Of a DNA stretch of 64,000 nt, positions 35,343 to 44,500 are shown piece after piece. The translations under genes and the position numbers were made by a program. Source of the stretch: Bosea sp. OAE506 (GTDB lineage Bacteria > Pseudomonadota > Alphaproteobacteria > Rhizobiales > Beijerinckiaceae); NCBI RefSeq assembly GCF_040546595.1, contig NZ_JBEPOB010000001.1, positions 131,501-195,500 on the forward strand, in the 5' to 3' direction. The notes under the pieces were generated by a model. It made no database searches. It saw nothing but the letters and a program-made list of their open reading frames with translations, and had not been told where the DNA came from. The stretch's first letter is position 1. Every line of letters starts with the position of its first letter.

Positions 35343-36203
35343 ATGTCCGACACCCACCCCACCCCACCCTTCGCAGATCAGCAGCAGCCAATGCCCGGCC
35401 TCACCGAGCGGATGGAGCCCGTGCCCGACCATGGTGAAACCTCTTACCGTGGTTCCGGCCGTCTCGCCGGGAAGAAGGCGGTGATCACCGGCGGCGACAG
35501 CGGAATCGGCCGTGCCGTCGCGCTGGCCTATGCCCGCGAGGGCGCCGACGTGCTGGTGTCCTATCTCAACGAGGACGAGGATGCGCGCGAAACGGCGCGC
35601 CTGATCGAGGAGGCCGGCCGCAAGGCCGTGTTGGTGGCGGGCGATCTGCAGGAGGCCTCGCATTGCCGGGCTGTCATCGATCGCGCCGTCTCGGAGCTCG
35701 GCGGCATCGACATCCTCGTTAACAACGCTGCCCACCAAGCCAGCTTCGGCGACATTGGCGAGATCAGCGACGAAGAATGGGAGCTGACCTTCAAGGTCAA
35801 TATCCACGCGATGTTCTATCTGACGAAGGCCGCCGTGCCGCATATGCCCGCCGGCAGCGCCATCATCAACACGGCTTCGATCAATGCCGACACACCCAGT
35901 CCTCACCTGCTGGCCTATGCGACGACCAAGGGCGCGATCCAAAACTTCACCGCCGGGCTGGCGCAACTGCTGGCCGAAAAGGGGATCCGTGCGAATGCGG
36001 TCGCACCCGGCCCGGTCTGGACGCCGCTGATCCCCTCCACCATGCCCGCGGAGGCCGTAAAGAACTTCGGCAAGCAGGTTCCGATGCAGCGGCCCGGTCA
36101 ACCGGCAGAGCTGGCGACGGCCTACGTGATGCTGGCGGAACCACTGTCGAGCTATGTCTCGGGCGCGACCATCGCTGTCACCGGCGGCAAACCGATCCTC
36201 TAG
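35343..36203 (+). CDS. SDR-family oxidoreductase (general stress protein 39/YhdF-like)
   Basis: 286 residues. An unstructured Pro-rich leader (about 1-42), then a classical Rossmann fold: AVITGGDSGIGRAVALAYAR, DILVNNAAHQ, catalytic Ser in INTASINADTP, Tyr and Lys in LAYATTKGAI, and VAPGPVWTPLIPSTMP. The leader and DSGIGR motif match the stress-linked SDR group. NAD(P)H-dependent; substrate unknown. Start ATG 35343 has AGGAGG 9 bases upstream and an exact EcfG promoter. Confidence 0.92.
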   Translation: MSDTHPTPPFADQQQPMPGLTERMEPVPDHGETSYRGSGRLAGKKAVITGGDSGIGRAVALAYAREGADVLVSYLNEDEDARETARLIEEAGRKAVLVAGDLQEASHCRAVIDRAVSELGGIDILVNNAAHQASFGDIGEISDEEWELTFKVNIHAMFYLTKAAVPHMPAGSAIINTASINADTPSPHLLAYATTKGAIQNFTAGLAQLLAEKGIRANAVAPGPVWTPLIPSTMPAEAVKNFGKQVPMQRPGQPAELATAYVMLAEPLSSYVSGATIAVTGGKPIL

Positions 36204-36357
36204 GCCAAGGCGGTCGCCGGCCGCCCAGCCTTTGGCAGCAGCAAATGTGGCGGGGCCCCGGCGATGGCCGCCCCCCCTCGCGAACGCCAGACGAAGCAGG
36301 TGACGGCCAAAGCCCTAGACCATCTCCCATTTACCGTTAGAGGATTGCTTTACGACC

Positions 36358-36879
36358 ATGACGACGGCGACAGCCATCCATCTGGAAATGAGAGGCTTCA
36401 TCCCCAACAACCCGCGCCTGCCGCTGGTGGTGTATGACGCTGCCTTCCCGTCCGACACAGTCGACCTGGCGGCGCAGATGGAGAAGCGGTTCGCGGCAAA
36501 TGGCTGGCCGCCGCAGTGGCGCAACGGAATCTACGATTACGATCATTACCACACGCAAGGGCACGAGGTGCTGGGCATTGCTGCGGGATCGGCCACGCTT
36601 GTTCTCGGCGGAGAAGGCGGCCGCTGCATCGAGGTGAGTGCAGGCGACGTCCTGCTTTTGCCCGTCGGCACCGGCCACCGCTGCGTCCGGCACTCGGACG
36701 ACTTCCTCGTGATCGGCGCCTATCCGCCCGGCCAGGTGCCTGACATTGTCCTGAAGGCTGCCACGCCCGCCATGCTGAACCAGATCGCGGTGCTCAGTTT
36801 TCCTGCATCAGATCCCGTTCATGGCGCCGACGGGCCCCTATCAAAGCTGTGGGCGGATCAGGTCGTGCGGGGCCGATGA
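36358..36879 (+). CDS. Cupin (YjlB-type)
   Basis: 173 residues: FIPNNPRLPLVVYDAAF, then WRNGIYDYDHYHTQGHEVLG (cupin motif 1 with two His and Glu), GSATLVLGGEGGRCIEVSAG and DVLLLPVGTGHRCVRHSDDF (motif 2). Matches the YjlB cupins, whose substrate is unknown. Follows the SDR gene by 154 bases in the same direction and may be cotranscribed. Confidence 0.88.
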   Translation: MTTATAIHLEMRGFIPNNPRLPLVVYDAAFPSDTVDLAAQMEKRFAANGWPPQWRNGIYDYDHYHTQGHEVLGIAAGSATLVLGGEGGRCIEVSAGDVLLLPVGTGHRCVRHSDDFLVIGAYPPGQVPDIVLKAATPAMLNQIAVLSFPASDPVHGADGPLSKLWADQVVRGR

Positions 36880-37116
36880 CTGACAGAAGCAGCAGCCGGA
36901 TGTGAAACCGGTGACCCTCAGCAACGGGTGTCCAAGAAGGGCCCCCTCCCCAATTCCACTGACCGCCTCCATGCTTTAGGGCATGAAGTGTCAGCTTCGG
37001 TCCAAATCAGAGCCTCGCCGACGCGGGCATAGTCAGTGCCAAGCCCTTCCAACAGCTCTGCCCGCGCATGCGGCATCCAAAAATCCGCCGCGGCTACCGG
37101 CCCATCGCAACGGCGC

Positions 37117-37141
37117 GGAACAGCTGCCGGCGCGCATTGTT
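37117..37141 (+). promoter_or_regulatory. Near-consensus EcfG promoter
   Basis: GGAAC (37117-37121), 16-base spacer, TGTT (37138-37141), 36 bases before the DUF4142 lipoprotein start. Confidence 0.6.
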
Positions 37142-37177
37142 GGCCCTGGAGAAGCAACCTGCTCAAAGGGCACGGAC

Positions 37178-37702
37178 ATGATCAGATCAATTTCCTACGC
37201 AGTTGCCGTCGGCCTCGCCCTGGGGGGCTGCATGGCGCCAAGCCAGCCGATGGCTACATTGGCCGTAACCACCGCGACAACCACGGACGCGTTTGTGCCG
37301 ATGGCAGTATCTTCCAATCTTCTGGAGATCGAGAGCAGCCGACTGGCGCTGAGCCGTTCGCGCGACTCGCATGTGCGTCAGCTGGCGAACGAGATGATCC
37401 GCGACCATCGCCGCGCGTCGCAGCGGATGGCCTCGGTGGCCCGAGCCTCCGGGATCGCGACGCCCCCGGCCGTGCTGAGCACACGACATCAGACAATGCT
37501 GGATCAGCTCGCCAGCACTCCGAATAGGGAATTCGACGCGGCTTATCTGGCGCTGCAGTCGCAGGCGCATGACGAGGCCGTCACGCTGTTTCGCACCTAT
37601 GGGACGAACGGCGAGAATCCCCGCCTCGCCGCCTTTGCGCGCCAGACCCTGCCGACCCTTCAGAGGCATGCGGCGCATGTGGAGCGTGCGTCGCGCTCCT
37701 GA
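37178..37702 (+). CDS. DUF4142 lipoprotein
   Basis: 174 residues from ATG 37178. Lipoprotein signal AVAVGLALGGC (lipobox LGGC, Cys about 19), then a ferritin-like helical DUF4142 domain: LLEIESSRLALSRSRDSHVR, QLANEMIRDHRRASQRMASV, TMLDQLASTPNREFDAAYLA and QAHDEAVTLFRTYG. DUF4142 proteins are periplasmic helical bundles of unknown role, often stress-linked. A second, non-lipidated one is at 47946. Confidence 0.88.
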   Translation: MIRSISYAVAVGLALGGCMAPSQPMATLAVTTATTTDAFVPMAVSSNLLEIESSRLALSRSRDSHVRQLANEMIRDHRRASQRMASVARASGIATPPAVLSTRHQTMLDQLASTPNREFDAAYLALQSQAHDEAVTLFRTYGTNGENPRLAAFARQTLPTLQRHAAHVERASRS

Positions 37703-37813
37703 GCAAAGCCCGCGATGAGGCCTCCGCTGACGAGGTTGGCGGCCTCATCGCATCGCGCGCTGTGAGAGGAGTGGAAGCGCCCGCCAGCGCTCGACTCCGG
37801 CTGATACCATTGA

Positions 37814-38008
37814 GTGAAGGAGCACAACCATACCACCAAGACACCGCCCGTTCCGCCCGCGAACCGCAGCTTCAAGGGGACAGGTGGCGGTTCCCGGACG
37901 GACGTCACTGCGGCCGGCGACCGTAAAACACAGCCCAGTGATCGCACCGGGCGGCAAGCCGACATCAAACAGAACATCACGCATCAGGGGTATCAGCAGG
38001 ACAGGTGA
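37814..38008 (+). CDS. Small polar hypothetical protein
   Basis: 64 residues from GTG 37814: TTKTPPVPPANRSFKGTGGG, ending QADIKQNITHQGYQQDR. The ending is one I remember from many short rhizobial proteins, none characterised. Probably disordered. The stop overlaps the next start (GTGA). The start is uncertain as no clear ribosome-binding site is present. Confidence 0.6.
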   Translation: MKEHNHTTKTPPVPPANRSFKGTGGGSRTDVTAAGDRKTQPSDRTGRQADIKQNITHQGYQQDR

Positions 38009-38217
38009 GCGCCATGTTGACCGCGCGGAAGACGCACGACAGCATCCGCCAGGGCGGGCCGGGTGCATCCTTCGAAAACGCGCAGGAGGCACCCGATCCC
38101 AGAAAGCCGGGACCGCGCGACCCGGCCAAGTCGCGCAGCGACGTGTCGGGCGGTGGCGGGGAGCGCGATCGGCACCATAGCCATGTTGCCGACGGTAAGG
38201 GCAAGGGAACGGTCTAG
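38005..38217 (+). CDS. Small polar hypothetical protein
   Basis: 70 residues from GTG 38005 (ATG 38014 is an alternative): MSAMLTARKTHDSIRQGGPG, then PRKPGPRDPAKSRSDVSGGG. Translationally coupled to the gene before and ends 4 bases into the convergent beta-lactamase-like gene. Disordered; unknown. Confidence 0.55.
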   Translation: MSAMLTARKTHDSIRQGGPGASFENAQEAPDPRKPGPRDPAKSRSDVSGGGGERDRHHSHVADGKGKGTV

Positions 38218-39533
38218 GAGCCTTTTGCTGGCTCGTACTCGGCCAATACTCCGTCCAGCGCCTGCCGGATACGGGCGTCGCGCCGGTCGTCGAAGGGCAG
38301 GATTCCCAGGCGGTTCGGTACATAGGCATAGGCGAGCCTGCGCTGCGGGTCGGCGAAGCCAAAGGAGCCGCCGAGTCCGGGCATACCGAACGCTTGACGG
38401 GACGGGCTGAAGGGGAAGTCGATGCTGGGTCGCACGAACCCCAACCCCCACCGGTTGGCGACGCCCATCACCTCGTCGCGGCAGCCCAGCGGCGGCTCGC
38501 AAACCGGACCCGCCAGTCCCGCGGTCATAACTGGGTCCAGTCCCAAACCGATTCCTGACTGCAGAGCGGCGTAAAGACGAGCTACCGCACGGGCGCTCCC
38601 GACCGCATTTCCTGACGGCAGGGCGTGCCGCAGCCAGGAGCGGTCCTCAAGCCGAAGGCCGACCTCGCGCAGCGTCCGGTGCAGTAGCGACAAAGGATTG
38701 AGCATTTGGGCCTGCAGGCCGAAGCGGCCGCGCATCATCAGATCGGTCATCTGCCGCATCCCCGGCAGCGCAGGAGCGGCGCAGTCGTCACCCTCAGCTA
38801 AGCCGAAGGTGATGTCGAGGCTAAGCGGAGCGGCGATTTCCTCGGCGAAGAAGCTCTCGACGCTACGGCCGGTCGGATCGGCCTGCCTGAAGGCCTGAGA
38901 CAGCACGGTGCCGAAGGTCGCGAGATGATAGCCCCAGCGCTCGCCGGGCGCCCATACCGGCTCCATCTGCTCGATGATCCGCGCCGTCGCCTCTGGATCG
39001 TCAAGCGTGGCGGCATCCATGTGTTGGCCGAACAGCGCGAGCCCTGCGCTGTGGTCGAGGATCTGCCGGAATGTAATCCGCTCCTTCCCGAGACAGCCGA
39101 AAGCCGGCCAACTATGCGAGAGAGGATCGTCATAGGCGAAGAGACCGCGCGACACGGCCATCACGCAGGCGGCGGCGATCGCGCCCTTGCCCGTAGAGAA
39201 CAGCGGTGCCCGCGTTTCGCGCCGCCAGGGCGTGCCAGCCTGCGGGTCGGCAATGCCACCCCAGACATCGACCACGGTGACGCCGCCGCAGATCACACAG
39301 AGAGCGGCACCCACCTCCCCTTCCCGCTCGAAGTTGTCGATGAAGGCCTGTGCGACCGGCTCGAAAGTGCGAGTTACTTCGCCTTCAATGCCGAAGCGGT
39401 CCGCGCCTGGTAACGGGACGATAGAGCCGGCATCAGCCCGGACTTGCTTTGGCCTAGAACGCGGACACGTCGGGCGGCTTGGCGCTGCGGCACTGATAAT
39501 GCCTGGCGAATCGAACGAAGCATTCATGAGCAT
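38214..39533 (-). CDS. Serine hydrolase of the beta-lactamase/esterase (class C-like) family
   Basis: About 439 residues from ATG 39533 (or 39527). S-x-x-K motif in APLFSTGKGAIAAACVM (Ser acylation site), then ITFRQILDHSAGLALFGQH and WGYHLATFGTVLSQAFRQ (Tyr of the YxN-like motif), and the ending GMPGLGGSFGFADPQRRLAY (HTG-like position is GLGG). This fits EstB-type esterases and beta-lactamase-related proteins rather than a true resistance enzyme. No clear signal peptide. A near-EcfG element (GGAAC-N17-GGTT) lies upstream on the minus strand. Confidence 0.85.
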   Translation of the reverse strand: MLMNASFDSPGIISAAAPSRPTCPRSRPKQVRADAGSIVPLPGADRFGIEGEVTRTFEPVAQAFIDNFEREGEVGAALCVICGGVTVVDVWGGIADPQAGTPWRRETRAPLFSTGKGAIAAACVMAVSRGLFAYDDPLSHSWPAFGCLGKERITFRQILDHSAGLALFGQHMDAATLDDPEATARIIEQMEPVWAPGERWGYHLATFGTVLSQAFRQADPTGRSVESFFAEEIAAPLSLDITFGLAEGDDCAAPALPGMRQMTDLMMRGRFGLQAQMLNPLSLLHRTLREVGLRLEDRSWLRHALPSGNAVGSARAVARLYAALQSGIGLGLDPVMTAGLAGPVCEPPLGCRDEVMGVANRWGLGFVRPSIDFPFSPSRQAFGMPGLGGSFGFADPQRRLAYAYVPNRLGILPFDDRRDARIRQALDGVLAEYEPAKGS

Positions 39534-39637
39534 AGCCCGAGTTAATCGCGATCCGGCAGCAACCGGCCTGCGGCCATGTCTGTTCCCGCCGGTCGCCCTA
39601 TTGCGACAAAGCTGTGGCGAGAGGGACCATGTCCCAC

Positions 39638-39662
39638 GGAACTGCCTCAGCGAGCTCGTGTT
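39638..39662 (+). promoter_or_regulatory. Near-consensus EcfG promoter for treZ
   Basis: GGAAC (39638-39642), 16-base spacer, TGTT (39659-39662), 49 bases before the treZ start. One mismatch in the -10. Confidence 0.5.
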
Positions 39663-39711
39663 GCTGTTGGCGGGAGCAAGCCATCCCCGCCATCCCGACA
39701 GGATCTCTTGC

Positions 39712-41505
39712 ATGCGCCGCGTCCACTCCATGCCATTCGGTGCCGAGGTCGCCGACGGGGCCGTCCGATTCTCGATATGGGCACCCTCCGTGCGCGAGGT
39801 CACCCTAATGATTGACGGGACCGAGCGGCCCATGACGCGTGATGCCGAGGGATGGCACCAGCTCCACGACCCGCAGGCGCGCCCGGGATCGCTCTATCGC
39901 TTCCGCATCGAGGGCGGGCTTTCGATTCCCGATCCCGCCTCGCGCTTCCCACCTGAAGACATCGAGGGGCCGAGCCAGGTGATCGATCCCGGCGCCTTCG
40001 CCTGGAGCGACGGCGACTGGCGCGGGCGCCCCTGGGAGGAGACGGTCCTCTACGAGGCCCATGTCGGCACGGCGACGCCGGAAGGGACCTTCGCGGCGCT
40101 GACGGCGAAACTCGACCATCTGCACGATCTCGGCATCACCGCGCTCGAGCTGCTGCCGGTGGCGGATTTTCCGGGCGACCGCGGCTGGGGCTATGACGGG
40201 GTGCTGCATTACGCCCCCGACCATGCCTATGGCACGCCCGAGGAGCTGAAGCGTCTGGTCGACGAGGCGCATCGCCGTGGGATGATGGTCTTCCTCGACG
40301 TGGTCTACAATCACTTCGGCCCGTCCGGAAACTATCTGCCCAACTACGCCGCCTCCTTCTTCACCGAACGGCACGAGACGGCCTGGGGCGCCGGCATCAA
40401 TTTCGACGGCGAGGCCGCCGCCGTGGTGCGCGACTACTTCGTCCACAATGCGCTCTACTGGCTGGAGGAATATCATTTCGACGGCCTGCGCTTCGACGCG
40501 GTGCATGCCATCGCAGACGACAGCAGCCGGCACGTCATCGGCGAACTGGCCGAGCGCGTCCGCGAAGGGCTGCCCGGGCGCGAGATTCACCTCGTTCTGG
40601 AAAACGCCGCCAACGAGGCGCGCTGGCTTGAACGCGACGAAGCCGGCCGCCCGAGCCTGCACAATGCGCAATGGACCGACGACACGCATCACGCCTGGCA
40701 CCGGCTGCTCACCGGCGAGAGCGACGGCTACTATGCCGATTACGACGATCCGGCCCGGCATCTCGGCCGCTGCCTCGCCGAGGGATTCGCCTATCAGGGC
40801 GAGTTCTCGGCGCATGAGGGCGCCGTCCGGGGCGAGCCTTCCGCCCATCTGCCGCCCTCGGCTTTCGTCAACTTCCTGCAGAACCACGACCAGGTCGGCA
40901 ACCGGGCTCAGGGCGAGCGGATCGGCGCGCTGACCGAGCCGGCGAAACTCGCGCTGGCACGCGCCGGCCTGCTGCTCTCCCCGCAGATTCCGATGCTGTT
41001 CATGGGTGAGGAGTGGCAGGCTTCGGCGCCGTTCCAGTATTTCGTCGATTTCGCCGATCCGGAGCTGTCGCGTGCCGTCAGGGACGGGCGGCGGCGGGAA
41101 TTCGGCGGTTTCGGCGGCTTCGCGGCGGAAGAAGTGCCCGACCCGACGGACCCGCAGACCTTCGCCCGCTCGCGCCTGGACTGGGCGGAGATCGAGCGCC
41201 CTCCACATGCCGCGGTGCTCGCGGAAACCCAGGCCCTGCTGCGGCTCAGGCAGGAGCAGGTTGTGCCGGTGACGAAGACACGGTTTCGCGGTGCGACGTG
41301 CCAACGCCCCGCGCCGGACACGCTCGACATCCGCTGGGATTTCGAACGCGGGACGCTGCGCTTCGTGGCTCATTTCGGCGACAGCGAAGCGGTCGTGGAG
41401 GGTCCTGGCTCGTCGAGCCTGATCTGGGCCAGCCCCGGCGTCGAACTCGGAGCCGAAATCCGCCTTCAGCCCTGGACGGGCGCCTTTCTGGTGAACCGCT
41501 CATGA
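39712..41505 (+). CDS. treZ: Malto-oligosyltrehalose trehalohydrolase
   Basis: 597 residues. Releases trehalose from maltooligosyl-trehalose, the second step of the TreY-TreZ route from glycogen or maltodextrin. N-terminal beta-sandwich (MPFGAEVADGAVRFSIWAPS), then a GH13 barrel with GWGYDGVLHYAPDHAYG, nucleophile Asp about 262 (FDGLRFDAVHAI), acid/base Glu about 297 (LVLENAANEA) and the transition-state Asp in FLQNHDQVGNRAQG. Start ATG 39712 fits the family N-terminus. The stop overlaps the next start (ATGA at 41502), so treZ and the malQ-treY fusion are coupled. Cytoplasmic; osmotic and desiccation protection. Confidence 0.95.
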   Translation: MRRVHSMPFGAEVADGAVRFSIWAPSVREVTLMIDGTERPMTRDAEGWHQLHDPQARPGSLYRFRIEGGLSIPDPASRFPPEDIEGPSQVIDPGAFAWSDGDWRGRPWEETVLYEAHVGTATPEGTFAALTAKLDHLHDLGITALELLPVADFPGDRGWGYDGVLHYAPDHAYGTPEELKRLVDEAHRRGMMVFLDVVYNHFGPSGNYLPNYAASFFTERHETAWGAGINFDGEAAAVVRDYFVHNALYWLEEYHFDGLRFDAVHAIADDSSRHVIGELAERVREGLPGREIHLVLENAANEARWLERDEAGRPSLHNAQWTDDTHHAWHRLLTGESDGYYADYDDPARHLGRCLAEGFAYQGEFSAHEGAVRGEPSAHLPPSAFVNFLQNHDQVGNRAQGERIGALTEPAKLALARAGLLLSPQIPMLFMGEEWQASAPFQYFVDFADPELSRAVRDGRRREFGGFGGFAAEEVPDPTDPQTFARSRLDWAEIERPPHAAVLAETQALLRLRQEQVVPVTKTRFRGATCQRPAPDTLDIRWDFERGTLRFVAHFGDSEAVVEGPGSSSLIWASPGVELGAEIRLQPWTGAFLVNRS

Positions 41506-44500
41506 GCGCCCCTGATGCGCTGGTCGCCCGCCTGGCCGACCTTGCCGGTGTCGCCGCCGATTATCGCGATGCCACCGGCGCCCTCGTCGAAACCAGTCTG
41601 GATGCACGCCGCGCCGTGCTCGCCGGCCTGGGCTTGCCAACCGACACGCCCGCCGAAGCGCAGGAGAGCCTCAAGCGGCTCATGCGGCGGCACAACAGCT
41701 TGGTCGCGCCTCTCGTAGTCGCCCGCACGCAGCATCAAGCGAAATTGCGACTGGGCCCCGGCGCGAGGGCCGGACGCACCGTCTTCACCCTCACCGACGA
41801 GGCCGGCGTCATTCGCGAAGGAACAACGTTAGCTGTAGCGGATGGTGCCAGCCTGCAGATCGAGCTACCCGCGCTGTCGCAGGGCTATTGGCGGTTGCGC
41901 GTCGGTCAGGGCGACCGGAAGGCGGAGGGCCTCGTCATCAGCGCGCCCGAGCGCTGCTACGAGCCGGCCTCTCTCGGGCAGGGCGGACGCTCCTGGGGCG
42001 TGACGGCGCAGGTCTATTCGCTTCGCTCCGCTGAAAATTTCGGCATCGGGGATTATGGCGACCTCGCCATGTTGGCCGGACGGGCCGCCGGCCTCGGCGC
42101 CGACTTCCTAGGCCTAAGCCCGGTCCACGCTCTGTTCGCCTCCGATTTCACCAAGGTCTCGCCCTACTCGCCGTCCTCTCGGCTGTTTCTCGACGTGCAG
42201 TTCATCAACCCATCGCTTGTCCCCGGCTTCGCAGGAAGCGCGGCGCAGCGGCTGCTGGAGACGGCGGACGCGCAGGAACGCCTGGCGGCGCTGCGCGCCG
42301 CTCCGCTGGTCGACCGGCAGGCCTCATGGGCGCTGAAGCTCCCGCTGCTAGAAGCACTTTGGCGCGACGGCCCGGGCGGCGATGCGGGATTCGCGGCATT
42401 CCGAGCTGCGGGAGGCGCGGATCTTCAGTCCCATGCGCTGTTTGAGACATTGGCCGCGCACTTCAAGGCACAGGGCGCGCATTGGGTCGGCGAATGGCCG
42501 CAGTCCTTCCGCGATCCCGGCAGTGAGAGCGTGAGTCGGTTCGCAGCGGAGCATGAGCAGCGCGTCGCCTTCCATGCCTGGCTCCAATATGAGGCCGACC
42601 GACAGCTGGGGGCTGCGCAGACGACGGCGTGCGGGGCCGGCATGGATGTCGGGCTGTTTTGCGACCTCGCGGTGGGCGTCGACCGGGCGGGCTCGGAACT
42701 ATGGGCCTCACCCGGTCGTTTTGCGCCGACGCTGTCGATCGGCGCGCCGCCAGACCCGCTGGGACCGGAGGGCCAGAATTGGGGGCTTCCCCCATTCGAC
42801 CCCTTCGCCATGGAAGAGGACGGGCTTTCCGCCTTCCGCCGGATGGTGGCAGCGGCGATGCGCCACGCTGGCGCCGTCCGCATCGACCACGCATTCCAGC
42901 TCGAGCGGCTCTTCCTGATCCCGGAAGGCGCGCCGGCGAGCGAGGGCGCCTATGTGGCGATGCCCTTCGAGGCGCTGCTGGGCGTCCTGCGGATCGAGAG
43001 CCACCGCGCCCGCTGTATGGTGATCGCCGAGGATCTCGGGACCGGGCCGGACGGCTTCTCCGATTCCATCATGGCCGCCGGCCTCTACAGCTATCGGGTG
43101 CTGCCTTTCGAAAGGGAGGCGGACAGCGCCTTTAAGCCGCCAGTCGCCTATCCGCGGCGCGCGCTCGCCGTGCTCACGACGCACGACCTGCCGACCTTCC
43201 GGGGCTGGTGGCGCGGTCTTGATATCGACATGCGCCAGACCGCAGGACGCATAGCTTCCACCGAGGCCTCGGACGAGCAGGAGGAACGCGCGCGCGATCG
43301 CAACCGGCTGACCGCGGCATTGACGGCCGAGGATCTACTGCCGCCCGATTCAGCGTCGGCCGAGCCGCCGGTAGAGGCCGCCTGCGTCTATCTAGGGCGC
43401 TCGACAGCGGCACTTGCGGCCATCCAGCTCGAGGATGCGGCCGGCGAACTCAACCAGCCAAACCTGCCCGGCCCCGGCACCGATCATCCCAATTGGCAGC
43501 GCAAGCTTTCGCTCGATCTGGCGGAGCTGACGGCGCCGGGGCGGAGCCTAGCGCGGCTCGGCGCGCTGTTCGCCAATGAGGGGCGTGGCGGCGAGGCGCA
43601 TGTGGCGACGGCCCTGGCGGCTCCTCCGCCGCGGGCGACCTACCGGCTGCAGTTCCATGCCGGCTTCACCTTCGACGACGCGGTTGCGATCCTGCCCTAT
43701 CTGGCCCGGCTCGGCATCAGCCATGTCTATGCCTCGCCGATCCAGACCGCGCGGCCGGGCTCGACCCATGGCTACGACATCGTCGACCACATGCGGATCA
43801 ATCCGGAGCTCGGCGGGGAGGAAGGCTTCCTGCGGCTCTCGGAGGCGCTGAAGCAGGAAGGCCTCGGCCTGATCCTCGACATCGTGCCCAACCATATGGG
43901 CATCGGCGGCGCCGACAATGCGTGGTGGCTCTCGGTGATCGAATGGGGGCAGCTCTCGCCCCATGCCGTCACCTTCGACATCGACTGGGAACGCCTCGGC
44001 GCCAACGGCAAGCTGGTGCTGCCCTTCCTCGGCAGGCGCTATGGCGATGCGCTCGAGGAAGGCGAGCTGAAGCTGACACGCGACGACAGCGGCGGCGGCT
44101 TCAGCCTATGGCATTTCGAGCACCGTTTCCCGATCAGCCCGCTGAGCTATCCGATCCTACTCGACCGGGTCCTGATCCTCGCCGCCGACCAGGCGCGGCC
44201 GGAATACCGGGAGTTGCTCGCGATCTCGTCGCGGCTGCGGGCACTGTCGGAGAACACCGCCACCGCCGGCCCCGATGGCCTCGTCGCCGAGTGCGAGGCG
44301 CTCAAGCGCCGGCTCGAGCGGGTCTTTGCCGAATCGCCGGGATTGACCGAAGCGGCGGACCGGGCGCTCGACCTCGTCAACGGCGCCAAGGGCATCCCGG
44401 AAAGCTTCGACACGCTCCACCGCATCCTCGAGATGCAGAGCTACCGGCTGGCGAACTGGCGCGTCGCGGCGAGCGACATCAACTACCGTCGCTTCTTCGA

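Noticed and set aside
35130..36101. Upstream extension of the alpha/beta hydrolase frame to 673 residues
   Set aside because: It overlaps the SDR gene on the other strand, which has full motifs, an EcfG promoter and a strong ribosome-binding site.
38214..39533. Beta-lactam resistance gene
   Set aside because: The motifs fit EstB-type esterases; no signal peptide and no ampC-type YSN or KTG motifs seen.
39805..41373. 522-codon open frame on the minus strand opposite treZ
   Set aside because: It lies fully opposite a gene with clear GH13 catalytic motifs. Long antisense frames are expected at this GC content, and no domain is seen in it.
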